45,390 bases of DNA from an uncultured Mollicutes bacterium (GCA_900539865.1 UQDS01000009.1:1-45390), one strand, 5' to 3'; shown: positions 33,309-43,390, counted from the first letter of the stretch. Numbers and translations are program-made. Notes: generated by a model from the sequence alone, not told the origin.

Positions 33309-35360
33309 TTATTTCTCGCTATGAGCGCGAATGATGGTTTCAGCTAAAGCGTCCGGAACTCTTTCATAGTCTTCAAATTTGATGTTGAAGAATCCCGTAC
33401 CCTTTGTGATGGACTTCAATTCGTTTGCATATTCTTGAATTTCCGCTTCGGGAACGATGGCGACAACTTCAAGGCTGTTATCACTTCCTTCATCGGTGGA
33501 GAGGATTTTACCTCTTCTCTTACTCAAGTCAGATAAAACAGCGCCTAAGTATTCACTTTCGACATTGACGACCATTCTGTCGTAAGGCTCTAACAAGATC
33601 GGTTTGCAATCTTTATAAGCGGCTTTGAAAGCTAAGATTGCAGCGTTCTTAAATGCCATTTCATTGGAGTCGACAGTGTGTTGTTTGCCGTCGGTTAAAG
33701 TGGCTTTGACATTGATGACAGGAGCGCCGATCAAACCGCCGTGTTCCAAAGCTTCGATGAAGCCTTTTTCAACTGCGGGGAAGTAACCTTTGTCGATGTG
33801 ACCACCGAAGACGGTAGAAGCAAATTCGACATGATCTGAGGGTTCAAAGGACATGTTGACAACACCATAATATCCAGAACCGCCGGACTGTTTGATGTAT
33901 CTTCCTTCTGCTTCGCCCTTACCGGTGATAGTTTCTTTGTAGACAACTTCCGGCTTGATCGTTTCAAAATTGATCTTCGCATCTTTTAATTTATCTAAGA
34001 TGTAGGTCAAATGAGAGGAAGAGAGAGAACCGATTAAAATCTGGTTGGTGATGGGGTTCTTTTCAAAGAAGATAGTCGGATCTTCTAATTGCATCTTTTC
34101 CACTGCCGGGAAGAGTTTGTCAGAATCGTTCTTGGTGGTGGGAACTAAGGCGCGGATATAAGTGGCGGTAGGATAATTGACCGGTTTAAACTGAACGGTT
34201 CTATTGGTTGCACATAACGAATAAGAGAGACGGAGTTCATCCATCTTGGTGAAAGCGCCAATATCGCCTGCGCCAATCTCTTCGACAGGAGTTAATTTTT
34301 CACCGCAAATACTGAATAAAGAGCTGATGCGGTATTCGTTATTGTTGTTAGGGCAAAGGAGGGTATCGCCGACTTTGACGACACCGGAGTTCACTTTAAA
34401 GATAGAGATAAGACCTTGGTAAGGGTTGTAGGAGTTCTTGAAGACACATAAGGAAACAGGGTCTTCTGTGCGTGTTTTCACTTCAATGTCATTTCCTTTA
34501 CCATCGGTTGTCGGGATCGGATTTAAATCCATAGGGCTCGGGAGGTAGTCGATGAGCATGTTCATCAAGGTGGTGACACCGATGTTCTTAACCGCAGAAC
34601 CGACGATGATCGGATAGAGTTCACCGTTTAAAACACCTTTTCTCAAACCGGTCTTAATTTCATCGCGAGTCAATTCTTCACCGGAGAAGAACTTTTCTAA
34701 AAGTTCGTCGCTGGCGGTGGCAACCGCTTCTGCTAAGCGATTGTGAAGTTCAAAGACAATCTGTCTCTTTTCTTCGTAAATGACATCATCTTCACAGGTA
34801 GTTCCATTATATTTTCTCGCCTTCATCTCCGGAATGTTGATGAAGCCATCAAAGGAATCCTGTTTACCGATCGGATAAGAGAAGGGGACACAATTTTTGC
34901 TTAACTTTACTTTGATATCTTCGTAAAGTTCAGTGAAATTGATGTTCTCTTTGTCCATCTTATTGATGTAGATGAACATCGGGACGTTTCTCTTCTTCAA
35001 CGCTTTGAAGTTCTTGATGGTACCGATTTGAACGCCTTTGGAAGCATCGATGACTAAGATAGCGCCTTTGACTAATTTCGTGATACCGAGCATTTCATAG
35101 ACAAAGTCGTCGTTTCCGGGTAAGTCGATGAGGTTGAGCTTATAACCGTTGTGCGTAATCGGGATGATAGAGGTGGAGAGAGAGCACTGTTTCTTTTGTT
35201 CGTCGGGTAAAAAATCAGAGAGCGTATTCTTTGTTTCGATCGTACCCTTTGTGGAGAGGAAGCCGGCTTCGTAGGCGAGAGATTCTACTAAAGTGGTCTT
35301 ACCGCAGCCCTGATGGCCAACAATGGCAATGTTACGGATTTTGTCTGGAGTGTAAATCAT
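33309..35360 (-). CDS. Elongation factor G-like GTPase (EF-G paralogue)
   Basis: The protein has 683 residues and full EF-G domain order: G domain (G1 GHQGCGKTT at 15-23, G4 NKMD), domain II, domain III and domains IV-V (for example KGYFPAVEKGFIEAL and YDRMVVNVESEYLGAVLSDL). The G3 motif is DLPGNDDF instead of DTPGHVDF, so the His that promotes GTP hydrolysis on the ribosome is missing. This is typical of EF-G-like/EF-G2 proteins, not the canonical translocase. It may act in a specialised ribosome step such as recycling or stress response, or resemble ribosome-protection proteins. It is a single-gene transcript with its own terminator. Confidence 0.85.
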   Translation of the reverse strand: MIYTPDKIRNIAIVGHQGCGKTTLVESLAYEAGFLSTKGTIETKNTLSDFLPDEQKKQCSLSTSIIPITHNGYKLNLIDLPGNDDFVYEMLGITKLVKGAILVIDASKGVQIGTIKNFKALKKRNVPMFIYINKMDKENINFTELYEDIKVKLSKNCVPFSYPIGKQDSFDGFINIPEMKARKYNGTTCEDDVIYEEKRQIVFELHNRLAEAVATASDELLEKFFSGEELTRDEIKTGLRKGVLNGELYPIIVGSAVKNIGVTTLMNMLIDYLPSPMDLNPIPTTDGKGNDIEVKTRTEDPVSLCVFKNSYNPYQGLISIFKVNSGVVKVGDTLLCPNNNNEYRISSLFSICGEKLTPVEEIGAGDIGAFTKMDELRLSYSLCATNRTVQFKPVNYPTATYIRALVPTTKNDSDKLFPAVEKMQLEDPTIFFEKNPITNQILIGSLSSSHLTYILDKLKDAKINFETIKPEVVYKETITGKGEAEGRYIKQSGGSGYYGVVNMSFEPSDHVEFASTVFGGHIDKGYFPAVEKGFIEALEHGGLIGAPVINVKATLTDGKQHTVDSNEMAFKNAAILAFKAAYKDCKPILLEPYDRMVVNVESEYLGAVLSDLSKRRGKILSTDEGSDNSLEVVAIVPEAEIQEYANELKSITKGTGFFNIKFEDYERVPDALAETIIRAHSEK

Positions 35361-35593
35361 AATTGTAGTTCCTTTCGCTGTAATCGCTTACAATTCGTTG
35401 CATATAGTATAACGCAAACGATTATAAATACGCTATAAAAAGTTTATGAATGTGAAATGTAAGGGCTTAGATATTTTACACGTGTATTTCTTTTAAAGAC
35501 ACAGTGCACATTTTTATAAAAATGAGATCTGTTTTCTTTGCTTTATATTTTGGATTGTTTTATCATAATGATATAGGCTATGGAGGATCTTTT

Positions 35594-35869
35594 ATGGCAG
35601 AGAAAATTGTTGAACAGGAAGAAACGTTAGAACCGTTAGAAACAGCAGAAGCAAAAAAGAAGAGAAAAGATAATTCCTATCTTGTCCAGAAGAGATCAGA
35701 AGATGATCGTTGGGAAGTGAAGGTGAAAGGTTCTAATCGCGCTATTAAGCTTTTCAAGACCAAAGCGGAAGCGTTGGAATTTGTTAAAGCCAGAGCAGAA
35801 AAGAATGACCGCGGCTTTGTCACGCGCGCTTCCAAAGGTGAGAAAAAAGGAAAGTTTATCAAATCTTAA
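35594..35869 (+). CDS. Small basic protein, DUF2188-like
   Basis: The protein has 91 residues from the ATG at 35594, chosen because GGAGG lies 7 nt upstream; an in-frame ATG 30 codons earlier would cover the likely promoter. An acidic and Lys-rich head (1-27) is followed by SYLVQKRSEDDRWEVKVKG and AIKLFKTKAEALEFVKARAE, which resemble the DUF2188 pattern (one sheet and a helix, function unknown). It has no membrane segment. It forms its own transcript with a terminator just before sbcD. Confidence 0.7.
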   Translation: MAEKIVEQEETLEPLETAEAKKKRKDNSYLVQKRSEDDRWEVKVKGSNRAIKLFKTKAEALEFVKARAEKNDRGFVTRASKGEKKGKFIKS

Positions 35870-35881
35870 TCACAACAAAAT

Positions 35882-35906
35882 AAATCCCTGATCATCAGGG
35901 ATTTTT
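35882..35906 (+). terminator. Rho-independent terminator
   Basis: AAATCCCTGA and TCAGGGATTT form a 10-bp stem around TCA, followed by a T run. Confidence 0.85.
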
Positions 35907-35925
35907 AAATCAAGGAGGTTTCCCC

Positions 35926-37053
35926 ATGCGTTTTTTACACATCAGCGATTTACATCTAGGTAAAATGCTTGGTCACTGCTCGCTGTTAGAAGACCAACAG
36001 TATATGCTCTTTTCTGAGATCATCCCATTGATTGAAGAAAAGAAAGCAGATGCCCTTTTAATTTCCGGTGATATTTTTCAAACAGCAAACCCATCGATGG
36101 AAGCCTTATCTCTCTACGATGAATTTTTAAAAGAAGTCAGAAAGAGAAATGTTGAAATCATAGCTATTGCCGGTAATCACGACCATCGCTTTAAAATAGA
36201 GCAACACAAATCGTTCTTGCGCTTCGGTGGTTACCATGTCAGCGGTTGCTATGATGATAAATTAGATCGTGTTGTTTTAAAGGATGAATACGGACCGGTA
36301 AATTTTTATTTGTTACCTTATATTCATCCTGGTTTTGTCAAAGATAAATTCACATTAGAAGAAAGCAATTATCCCTTTTCTAAAGCGGTGGAAGCCATTT
36401 TAGCAAAGGAAGAATTTGATTTTACTAAGAGAAATGTCATCTTATCACATCAGATGGTTACAGGATCTGTCAAAGATTATTCTGATTCTAAGGTATATGG
36501 TATGAAGAAAGAAGAAAGCGACGTAGTATCTATTTCTTTATATGACGGTTTTGATTATGTCGCTTTAGGCCACATTCATCGTCACATGACAATGAAAGGA
36601 GGAGGAGTTGTCTATCCAGGTGCCTTGCTTCCCTACCATGTGGATGAGACTAGTGAACGCTATGTTTCTTTTGTGGAATTAAGTGAAAAAGGAAGAATGG
36701 TTCAAGAGCTTATTCCGGTGAAACCAAAAAGAACCATCTTAAAACTTGAGGAAGAATATGCCTCTTTGTTAACGCACGATCCTATTCTTGAAGACTATGT
36801 ATCTATCACCTTGTTAGGAGAAGTGAAAGACCCTCTTTATTTTGCACGGTTACAAAAGATATTCCCTTTGCTTTTATCAGTGCATCGCAAAGCGGAAGAA
36901 AACGAGAAGACAAGCGAGGAAAGAGAGTATTCTCCTCAGTTAGATGAATTTGAAGTCATCTCTCAATTTTATGAGATGCGCATGGGAAAGAAGATGACAG
37001 CGGAAGAAGAAGAAATTGTGCGTGAAATGATGTTAAAAGCCGGAGGAAAGTGA
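35926..37053 (+). CDS. sbcD: SbcD, nuclease subunit of SbcCD (Mre11 family)
   Basis: The protein has 375 residues. The Mre11-type phosphodiesterase motifs are complete: SDLHLG with Asp8 and His10, GDIF with Asp49, GNHDH with Asn84 and His85, SHQ with His175, and GHIH (215-218). SbcD with SbcC opens hairpins and trims DNA ends during repair, using Mn2+ and ATP. AAGGAGG precedes the ATG. The sbcC gene follows after one base, so the subunits are co-translated. Confidence 0.95.
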   Translation: MRFLHISDLHLGKMLGHCSLLEDQQYMLFSEIIPLIEEKKADALLISGDIFQTANPSMEALSLYDEFLKEVRKRNVEIIAIAGNHDHRFKIEQHKSFLRFGGYHVSGCYDDKLDRVVLKDEYGPVNFYLLPYIHPGFVKDKFTLEESNYPFSKAVEAILAKEEFDFTKRNVILSHQMVTGSVKDYSDSKVYGMKKEESDVVSISLYDGFDYVALGHIHRHMTMKGGGVVYPGALLPYHVDETSERYVSFVELSEKGRMVQELIPVKPKRTILKLEEEYASLLTHDPILEDYVSITLLGEVKDPLYFARLQKIFPLLLSVHRKAEENEKTSEEREYSPQLDEFEVISQFYEMRMGKKMTAEEEEIVREMMLKAGGK

Positions 37054-37054
37054 G

Positions 37055-39853
37055 ATGAAACCAATTCTTTTAAAAATGCGGGCGTTTGAATCTTATTTAG
37101 ACGAAACAGAAATCGACTTTTCTAAACTGGATAGTTCCGGCATCTTTTTGATATGGGGAAACACCGGCTCTGGTAAGACGACAATCTTCGACGCAATCAC
37201 TTATGCTCTTTATGGAGAGTTGTCTCAACAGCAAAAAGAAGACGCTCATTCTCTCCGCACGCTCGATGCGCCAAATGATGTAAAGACAGAAGTCTCTTTT
37301 CTCTTCGAGGAGAAGAACAGACGCTACTTAATCACGCGTTCTCCAAAGCAAAAAAACAGCAACGGAAAAGAAGTTCCTGCCAATGCGACTTTACACTTTT
37401 TAAGTGAAGAAAAAGACGATCTAGATGGTGTAAAGGCAGTAACGCAAAAAGTAGAAGAAATCATCGGTTTAAGCTCAGGACAATTCTTTCAAACGACTCT
37501 GATTGCACAAGGGTCTTTTGCTAAGATTCTTGTAGCAAAGACAGAGGAGAGAATCAAAATCTTCCGCACTTTATTTGACACTTATTTTTATCAAAATTTT
37601 GTCGATGTTCTCAAAGAGAAAAAAGCAAGCGTACAAACAGAAGCGAGAATGTTGAACGACAGGTTAGAAAGCATCTATTCTCTTCCAGAATTTTATGATG
37701 AAAACGATAAAGAAAAAGGAAAAGAAATTAACGAGACAAAGGCGCGTCTTTCTTTTTTGAATGAATGTATATCTAAGTACAAGAATTTCGAAAATCAGGC
37801 AAAAGAAGAAAAACGTCATCTCGACCAAGAGCTCCATCTTTTGATTGCAGAGAGAGAAAAAGCAAATGCCTATGTCCACGATCAAAAGCAGCTTGTCGAT
37901 ATCAAAAATCAGTATGCGAAAAATCTTCTTTTACTTCAACAGAAGGAAAAAGAATTAGAGGATTTAGAAAAGCAGAAAGAAAAAATTGATCAAATTCACG
38001 ATGAAGCGACACTGTTAGAGTCAAAGCTTTCTCAATATCTAGCTCTTTCTTCTGTCAACGAGAAGATTTCAAATGTCCAAAAGAAATTAAAAACGAACGA
38101 AAACAAACTAGATAAGATATACAAAGAAATTGTCGAAAACGAGAAGAGCATGCATTCTCTCAATCGTCAAATAAAAAAGTTGCAAAAAGAGACAGAGAAC
38201 ACAACGGATTACACGATTAAGATTGTTAAGTTAACGGAAGAAATCAACAAGCTAGACAGCTATAAGAAGAAAGCAAATGATCTTTTGTCATTTGCAAACA
38301 AGTTGATAGATTTAAATCGTGTGTACAAGAAAGCAGAAGAAGAATCTCAAAAAGCTCACGAGTATTTTGTACAAGTTGATTTAAAGTATTACGAATCGAT
38401 GAGCGGAATTATAGCTCAAGAGAAGTTAGAGGAAGGAAAACCTTGTCCCGTCTGCGGTTCTATTCATCATCCACACATTCAAAAATTGACTGTGGATAAT
38501 GTCAGCAAAGAAGATTATGAAAAAGCCAAAAAAGCGGATGATGAAAAGAGAGAAAACCGCTATCATGCAGTCACGGAATTTGAAAACACATTAGATAAAT
38601 ATAATATGTTGCAACAAGAAATTCTTCCTTATGCAACAAGTGTTGGCTATCAAGTTTTAGACGAGGTCGATAGAAAGCATTCTGCTTCGATACTCTATCA
38701 ATTTTTATCCGAGCAAGAAAAAAATAAAAAGCAGGAAAAAGAAGCTTTAGAGCGTGAGGAACGCCAATTGCAGGCGATGCAAAAAGAGTTAAAAGAAAAA
38801 TCTCTTTTGTTGAAGCAAAAACAAAGTGAAAAAGAGACTGTTCAAAAAGAATCAGGAGAATGGGAAAAGGAGATAGTCGCACAAAAGCAGGAGTTAGAAA
38901 GCCTCTATGAAAACAGAAATAACATTGCATCCACATTGGAATATGAAAGCAAAGAGGCTGCGTTAAAGAAGATTGATTTTCTCCGCGACGAAGAGAGAGA
39001 ATATCATGCTAGAAAAAAGAAAACACAAGAAGATTACGACACTGCTTTGAAAAAAGAGCAAGAGTGTCAAGGACAACAAAAAGAGTTACAGACGCGCATC
39101 GACTCGTATCGAGGACACCCGTTAGAAGAAATCGAATCTAACTGGCAAACAAAGCGGAAGGAAGCAGAGACAATCGAACATGTATTGAAAGAGTTGTCTT
39201 CTAGTATTAAGTCGATAAATAATGTATATGTTCTATATCAAAAAGAGAGTGAAAAATTTGAAGAAATCACAAAATTCTTCGATGTTTACAACACCTTGGT
39301 CTTCGCTTTTTCGGGCAACAATGACAGATTGGTGCAAGAAAAATACGACGTGGAAAAAGGCGTTTCGTTGGAGACATATGTCTTAGAGTATTATTTAGAT
39401 CAAGTCTTGTTAAGAGCGTCCAAAAGGCTCTTTAAAATATCGGATAGCCGCTATCGTCTCATTCGCAGAGAGGCAAGTGGAAAAGTGGGTCAAGTAGGCT
39501 TAGACATCGATGTTTTAGATTGTATCACCGGCAAACAGAGAAATGCCGGCTCACTTTCTGGAGGGGAAACGTTTATCGCCTCTCTTTCTCTTGCGCTAGG
39601 CTTAAGTGATTATGTGCGTGAAATCGCAGGTGGCGTTCACATTGAGACACTATTTATCGATGAGGGTTTTGGAAACCTTGATAAAGACATCCTGGATGGG
39701 GTCTTGGAAACCATTTCTACCATTGCGATGGAAGGGCAGGCGACAATTGGATTGATTTCTCATGTCGAGGAGCTTGCCGCCCGTTTTTCTAGCAAAATTC
39801 TAGTTCAAAAGGACCATATGGGCCATTCCCAATGCCACTTGGATATCAACTGA
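37055..39853 (+). CDS. sbcC: SbcC, SMC/Rad50-like ATPase subunit of SbcCD
   Basis: The protein has 932 residues, somewhat shorter than the roughly 1050 of E. coli. Walker A GNTGSGKT (35-42) lies at the N-terminus. Two long coiled-coil arms (about 180-450 and 490-740) flank a zinc hook CPVC (Cys464, Cys467) in the centre. The C-terminal head has the signature SLSGGETF (about 832-839) and Walker B LFIDEGFG (about 867-874). SbcC binds ATP and DNA and tethers ends through the hook. The gene starts one base after the sbcD stop, with GGAGG inside sbcD as ribosome site. Confidence 0.95.
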   Translation: MKPILLKMRAFESYLDETEIDFSKLDSSGIFLIWGNTGSGKTTIFDAITYALYGELSQQQKEDAHSLRTLDAPNDVKTEVSFLFEEKNRRYLITRSPKQKNSNGKEVPANATLHFLSEEKDDLDGVKAVTQKVEEIIGLSSGQFFQTTLIAQGSFAKILVAKTEERIKIFRTLFDTYFYQNFVDVLKEKKASVQTEARMLNDRLESIYSLPEFYDENDKEKGKEINETKARLSFLNECISKYKNFENQAKEEKRHLDQELHLLIAEREKANAYVHDQKQLVDIKNQYAKNLLLLQQKEKELEDLEKQKEKIDQIHDEATLLESKLSQYLALSSVNEKISNVQKKLKTNENKLDKIYKEIVENEKSMHSLNRQIKKLQKETENTTDYTIKIVKLTEEINKLDSYKKKANDLLSFANKLIDLNRVYKKAEEESQKAHEYFVQVDLKYYESMSGIIAQEKLEEGKPCPVCGSIHHPHIQKLTVDNVSKEDYEKAKKADDEKRENRYHAVTEFENTLDKYNMLQQEILPYATSVGYQVLDEVDRKHSASILYQFLSEQEKNKKQEKEALEREERQLQAMQKELKEKSLLLKQKQSEKETVQKESGEWEKEIVAQKQELESLYENRNNIASTLEYESKEAALKKIDFLRDEEREYHARKKKTQEDYDTALKKEQECQGQQKELQTRIDSYRGHPLEEIESNWQTKRKEAETIEHVLKELSSSIKSINNVYVLYQKESEKFEEITKFFDVYNTLVFAFSGNNDRLVQEKYDVEKGVSLETYVLEYYLDQVLLRASKRLFKISDSRYRLIRREASGKVGQVGLDIDVLDCITGKQRNAGSLSGGETFIASLSLALGLSDYVREIAGGVHIETLFIDEGFGNLDKDILDGVLETISTIAMEGQATIGLISHVEELAARFSSKILVQKDHMGHSQCHLDIN

Positions 39854-39964
39854 GGTTTTAAATTTCCTTTTATCTTTTTTTACAACAATTTAATTTTCTA
39901 AGAAAACGCCGTTGATATCGGTGATTTTCTCAAATTTATCCAAAGGATAGTGAAAGTAATTATC

Positions 39965-39993
39965 TTGATAATTTCATCGTTATTTTGTATATT
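39965..39993 (+). promoter_or_regulatory. Promoter of the ftsH operon
   Basis: TTGATA (39965-39970), a 17-bp spacer and TATATT (39988-39993). The start codon at 40033 follows about 33 nt beyond the expected transcription start. Confidence 0.7.
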
Positions 39994-40032
39994 AGTTTTG
40001 CTATTCAACATGAAATTTCAGCGGAGGTATCT

Positions 40033-42771
40033 ATGAAAGAAATTCAACAGATGAATCCCTTGAATCAACCTGAAAAAAACGTGATGGAATTCTCTTCCCA
40101 GGACGGAGGCCCTCAAAAGCCGAACGACTCCTCTGGAAAGAAGGCCAAAAACGCAAACCCGAACAACAAGGGATATCTCAGATTGATTCTGGTTGCTCTT
40201 TGCTTCATTCTGGTCGTTTCGTTGTTGCTTTATTTCTTCGTCTTTAACAACTCGAATAACACCCGTGTCTTTTCCGATAACGACATCACTTACAATGTCG
40301 ATTATGACGGAGATGGAAAATACGATAATATTGCAGACTATAATCCGGAAACACATGGTGATTTCCGCGATGTAGTTGTCAACGAAGGTTCTTTAGCAAA
40401 GATTCTTCTTAACGCTACAGATGATAGTCAAGATGCCACAAGACCTTATAAGAATGTCAGATTGAGCGTCGTCCTTTCCAATCAGAATTCTAAGATGGTC
40501 TATCTCAATGGTGATTTTGTTTATGCACCCAAGGTGGCGGAAAAAGCGCAGGTTTATAATTTCCGCGCCGCGATTCCTTATGAATATTATGAAACTTATG
40601 TGCTTCCGATCACACGCAACGTCAGAGTACCTTCGAAAGGCACTGACGGAACACCCATTGTAAAGCTTTATTACAATCCGAATAACTACGCTTATTCGAT
40701 TGAAACTTCATCCAGTGTCTCCTCTTGGCTCTTTCCGTTAATCCTCCTTGTTGTCATGATACTTGTCATGTACTTCTTCTATTCGAAGATGATGAAAGGT
40801 GTCGGTGGCGTCGGTGGTAACCCCATGGCTGGCTTTGTCAACAATGTGGCTCGTAAGAGCGAAGGCAGCAAAGTTCGCTTCTCCGATGTCGCAGGTTGCG
40901 ACGAAGCAAAAGCGGAACTTGTGGAGATGGTCGACTACTTCCACGCCACGGATAAATACACTCGCTTGGGTGCAAAATTGCCGCATGGTGTTCTCCTTGT
41001 CGGCCCGCCTGGAACAGGTAAAACCCTTCTTGCAAAAGCAGTTGCCGGTGAAGCAAACGTTCCTTTCTTCTCTATCTCCGGTTCTGACTTTGTGGAAATG
41101 TTTGTCGGTGTCGGTGCTTCCCGTGTCCGTTCCTTGTTCAAGTCTGCCAAGCAGAACGCACCTTGTTTGATCTTCATTGATGAAATCGATGCTGTCGGTC
41201 GTCAAAGAGGCGCAGGCCTTGGTGGCGGTAACGATGAACGCGAACAGACTTTAAACGAATTGCTTGTCGAAATGGACGGATTTGAAGACAACAACGGTAT
41301 TATTGTCATGGCTGCGACAAACAGAAGCGACGTCCTTGACCCCGCGTTAACTCGTCCTGGCCGTTTTGACCGCACGATCACTGTCGATCTTCCTGATGTC
41401 AAAGGAAGAGCAGCTATCTTAAAAGTCCACGCGAAAAACAAAAAGCTTGCTAGCGATGTTTCCTTTGATAGCATCGCATCCCGCACTGTTGGCTTCAGCG
41501 GCGCTGATTTAGCTAACATCATGAACGATGCCGCTATCTTAGCTGTTCGCGCAAACCGCAACGCAATTACAACAGCAGATATTGATGAGGCGATTGACCG
41601 CGCCATCGCCGGCCCGGCCAAGAAGTCTCATTTAGAGCCAGAAGAGAAGAAACAGGTCGCTTATCACGAAGCGGGTCACGCTGTTGTCGGTCTCTTCTTA
41701 CCTTATTCTGATAAGGTTCAGAAAATCACAATTGTTCCTAGAGGAAGAACTGGTGGTCACGTTCTCATGACTCCGGAAAAAGATCGCTTCCTCATGACAA
41801 AGAATCAACTCTTGGCTCGTATCACCGGTTATCTCGGTGGCCGTACCAGTGAAGAAATTTTCTTCGGTGACGTTTCTACCGGTGCCAGTAACGATATTGA
41901 AGTCGCTACGAACATCGCAAGAAGCATGGTCACGGAATACGGTATGTCCGATTTAGGCCCGATCCAATACGAAAAGCCAGGTGGCAGTGTCTTCTTAGGA
42001 AGAGACTACGGTTCCACTCAGGCAAATTATTCTACGCAGATCGCCTTTGAAATCGATAAGGCAATCCGCTGTATTGTAGAGAGTTGTCACGATCAATGCC
42101 GCAAGCTCTTAGAGGAGCACAAAGAGGATGTTATCCTGATTGCTGAAACATTGATCAAAAACGAAACCATCACCGCGGATCAAATTTCTTATCTTCTTAA
42201 GAATAGAAAGCTTCCGGAAGTCGATGAACACAAAATCACCGATCACGATAGCTTAGTTCTTAATCCGAATGACATCATCCTCTATCCTGGATATCAAAAG
42301 TTCTATCGCGAGCTCGATCGCATTTTGGAACAAAAACCGAGCTGTGTTGTTCTTACCGTCGCTAAAGATGGCGCACCGGCAGTCGCTGATGAAAAATTCC
42401 GCGAATACTGTGCGACAAAGACTGTTGATCCTAAGAGAGTCGGTTTGATGTTCGTCGATACTAACAATATGAAGGAAGTCTCGATGTCCATTGAATCCTT
42501 TGCTGAACATTTGGAATCTTATGTTGGAGTACCGTTACTCCTGTTGAAAACGGATGAGGCAACCGTAAAGAACCTCGAAGGTAAATATTGCTTAAAACCC
42601 GCTGAGCCTAAGGCAGAACCTGCCAAACGCAAAGGCGTGGTCAACGAGATTCTTCCTGTTTTGAACAACGAAAAGAAGGAAGAGAACACGGAAACCCCAA
42701 CAACACCTTCTGACGAGGATAATCAAAAGGAAGAACAAAAACCTTCCGATGATTCTCACCCTGAGGAATAA
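40033..42771 (+). CDS. ftsH: FtsH membrane AAA+ metalloprotease with long C-terminal extension
   Basis: The protein has 912 residues from the ATG at 40033, where GGAGG is well placed; an earlier in-frame ATG lies within the promoter. FtsH degrades membrane and regulatory proteins. Helix 1 (about 49-71) and helix 2 (231-250) flank an external domain that carries DYDGDGKYD (90-98 with preceding Asp), an EF-hand-like Ca2+ loop. The AAA+ domain has GPPGTGKT (324-331), FIDEIDA and RPGRFDR; the protease has HEAGH (545-549) and likely third zinc ligand Asp621. The normal end lies near 725; another 185 residues follow, including an alpha/beta-like segment (740-855) and an acidic, disordered tail. Codon use is biased as in highly expressed genes. 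Confidence 0.95.
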   Translation: MKEIQQMNPLNQPEKNVMEFSSQDGGPQKPNDSSGKKAKNANPNNKGYLRLILVALCFILVVSLLLYFFVFNNSNNTRVFSDNDITYNVDYDGDGKYDNIADYNPETHGDFRDVVVNEGSLAKILLNATDDSQDATRPYKNVRLSVVLSNQNSKMVYLNGDFVYAPKVAEKAQVYNFRAAIPYEYYETYVLPITRNVRVPSKGTDGTPIVKLYYNPNNYAYSIETSSSVSSWLFPLILLVVMILVMYFFYSKMMKGVGGVGGNPMAGFVNNVARKSEGSKVRFSDVAGCDEAKAELVEMVDYFHATDKYTRLGAKLPHGVLLVGPPGTGKTLLAKAVAGEANVPFFSISGSDFVEMFVGVGASRVRSLFKSAKQNAPCLIFIDEIDAVGRQRGAGLGGGNDEREQTLNELLVEMDGFEDNNGIIVMAATNRSDVLDPALTRPGRFDRTITVDLPDVKGRAAILKVHAKNKKLASDVSFDSIASRTVGFSGADLANIMNDAAILAVRANRNAITTADIDEAIDRAIAGPAKKSHLEPEEKKQVAYHEAGHAVVGLFLPYSDKVQKITIVPRGRTGGHVLMTPEKDRFLMTKNQLLARITGYLGGRTSEEIFFGDVSTGASNDIEVATNIARSMVTEYGMSDLGPIQYEKPGGSVFLGRDYGSTQANYSTQIAFEIDKAIRCIVESCHDQCRKLLEEHKEDVILIAETLIKNETITADQISYLLKNRKLPEVDEHKITDHDSLVLNPNDIILYPGYQKFYRELDRILEQKPSCVVLTVAKDGAPAVADEKFREYCATKTVDPKRVGLMFVDTNNMKEVSMSIESFAEHLESYVGVPLLLLKTDEATVKNLEGKYCLKPAEPKAEPAKRKGVVNEILPVLNNEKKEENTETPTTPSDEDNQKEEQKPSDDSHPEE

Positions 42772-42788
42772 AGGAGAAAAAGAATATT

Positions 42789-43364
42789 ATGGCTACTAAG
42801 AAATTCACCAAAAACGCCCAGCGCGTTCTCAACCACAACCCTAACGTTGTCTGCTGTACCGAAGGAAAAATCTCTTTCACCGAAGAGTTCGCTCTCAAAG
42901 TTTGTGAAGCTTTGAAGAAAGGCGAAGATCCTTATCAGGTTTTCATCGATAACGGCTTCTCAATTCGCATTTTAGGAGAATCGAGAATCAACGGTGCCAT
43001 CGGACTTTGGAAGTCTAAATACAATTTAGAAAACCTTCCGAGAAGACACACCGTGAAAAAAGAAGTTAAAGTTGTAGAAACCGCTCAGCAGAGAAGACAA
43101 AAGAATCTTGGCGTTGCAATCTTGCGCATCGAAGATCTCATGAAAGATCCTCAAAGCTTAGATTTACCGGAAGATGTTGATAGTGAAACACTTCACTTCG
43201 CTGCAATCAAAAAGGTGTATGATGAGTCTAAAACCAAAGTCATCATCAAAGATGTCATCGAATATTACGGATATTCTTATACCAAATATTATGCCTATCT
43301 CCAATCTTTGAAACCGAAGGATGAGTTTGTCAATATTTTAAACCCCCATCAGCGCAGAAAATAA
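42789..43364 (+). CDS. Protein of unknown function in the ftsH operon
   Basis: The protein has 191 residues, basic and soluble. Residues 28-75 (FTEEFALKVCEALKKGEDPY, then a short helix-turn-helix-like part ending GAIGLWKSKY) recall the helix-turn-helix of transposase-type DNA-binding proteins, but the match is weak and no catalytic domain follows. A second helical part covers about 95-180. AAAGGAG precedes the ATG, 17 nt after ftsH, and lemA follows 26 nt later. The codon use matches ftsH, suggesting a native, well expressed gene. No function can be assigned. Confidence 0.6.
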   Translation: MATKKFTKNAQRVLNHNPNVVCCTEGKISFTEEFALKVCEALKKGEDPYQVFIDNGFSIRILGESRINGAIGLWKSKYNLENLPRRHTVKKEVKVVETAQQRRQKNLGVAILRIEDLMKDPQSLDLPEDVDSETLHFAAIKKVYDESKTKVIIKDVIEYYGYSYTKYYAYLQSLKPKDEFVNILNPHQRRK

Positions 43365-43390
43365 GAAATTGAAATAACAGGAGAAAAAAT

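Noticed and set aside
39985..40032. Earlier in-frame start for FtsH
   Set aside because: It lies inside a good promoter (39965-39993) and lacks a ribosome site, whereas 40033 follows GGAGG.
40018..42510. Frames antisense to and out of frame with ftsH
   Set aside because: They arise from the biased codon use of ftsH; none has independent support.
42789..43364. Possible transposase fragment in the ftsH operon
   Set aside because: Only a weak helix-turn-helix-like stretch is present, there are no inverted repeats or catalytic domain, and codon use matches ftsH.
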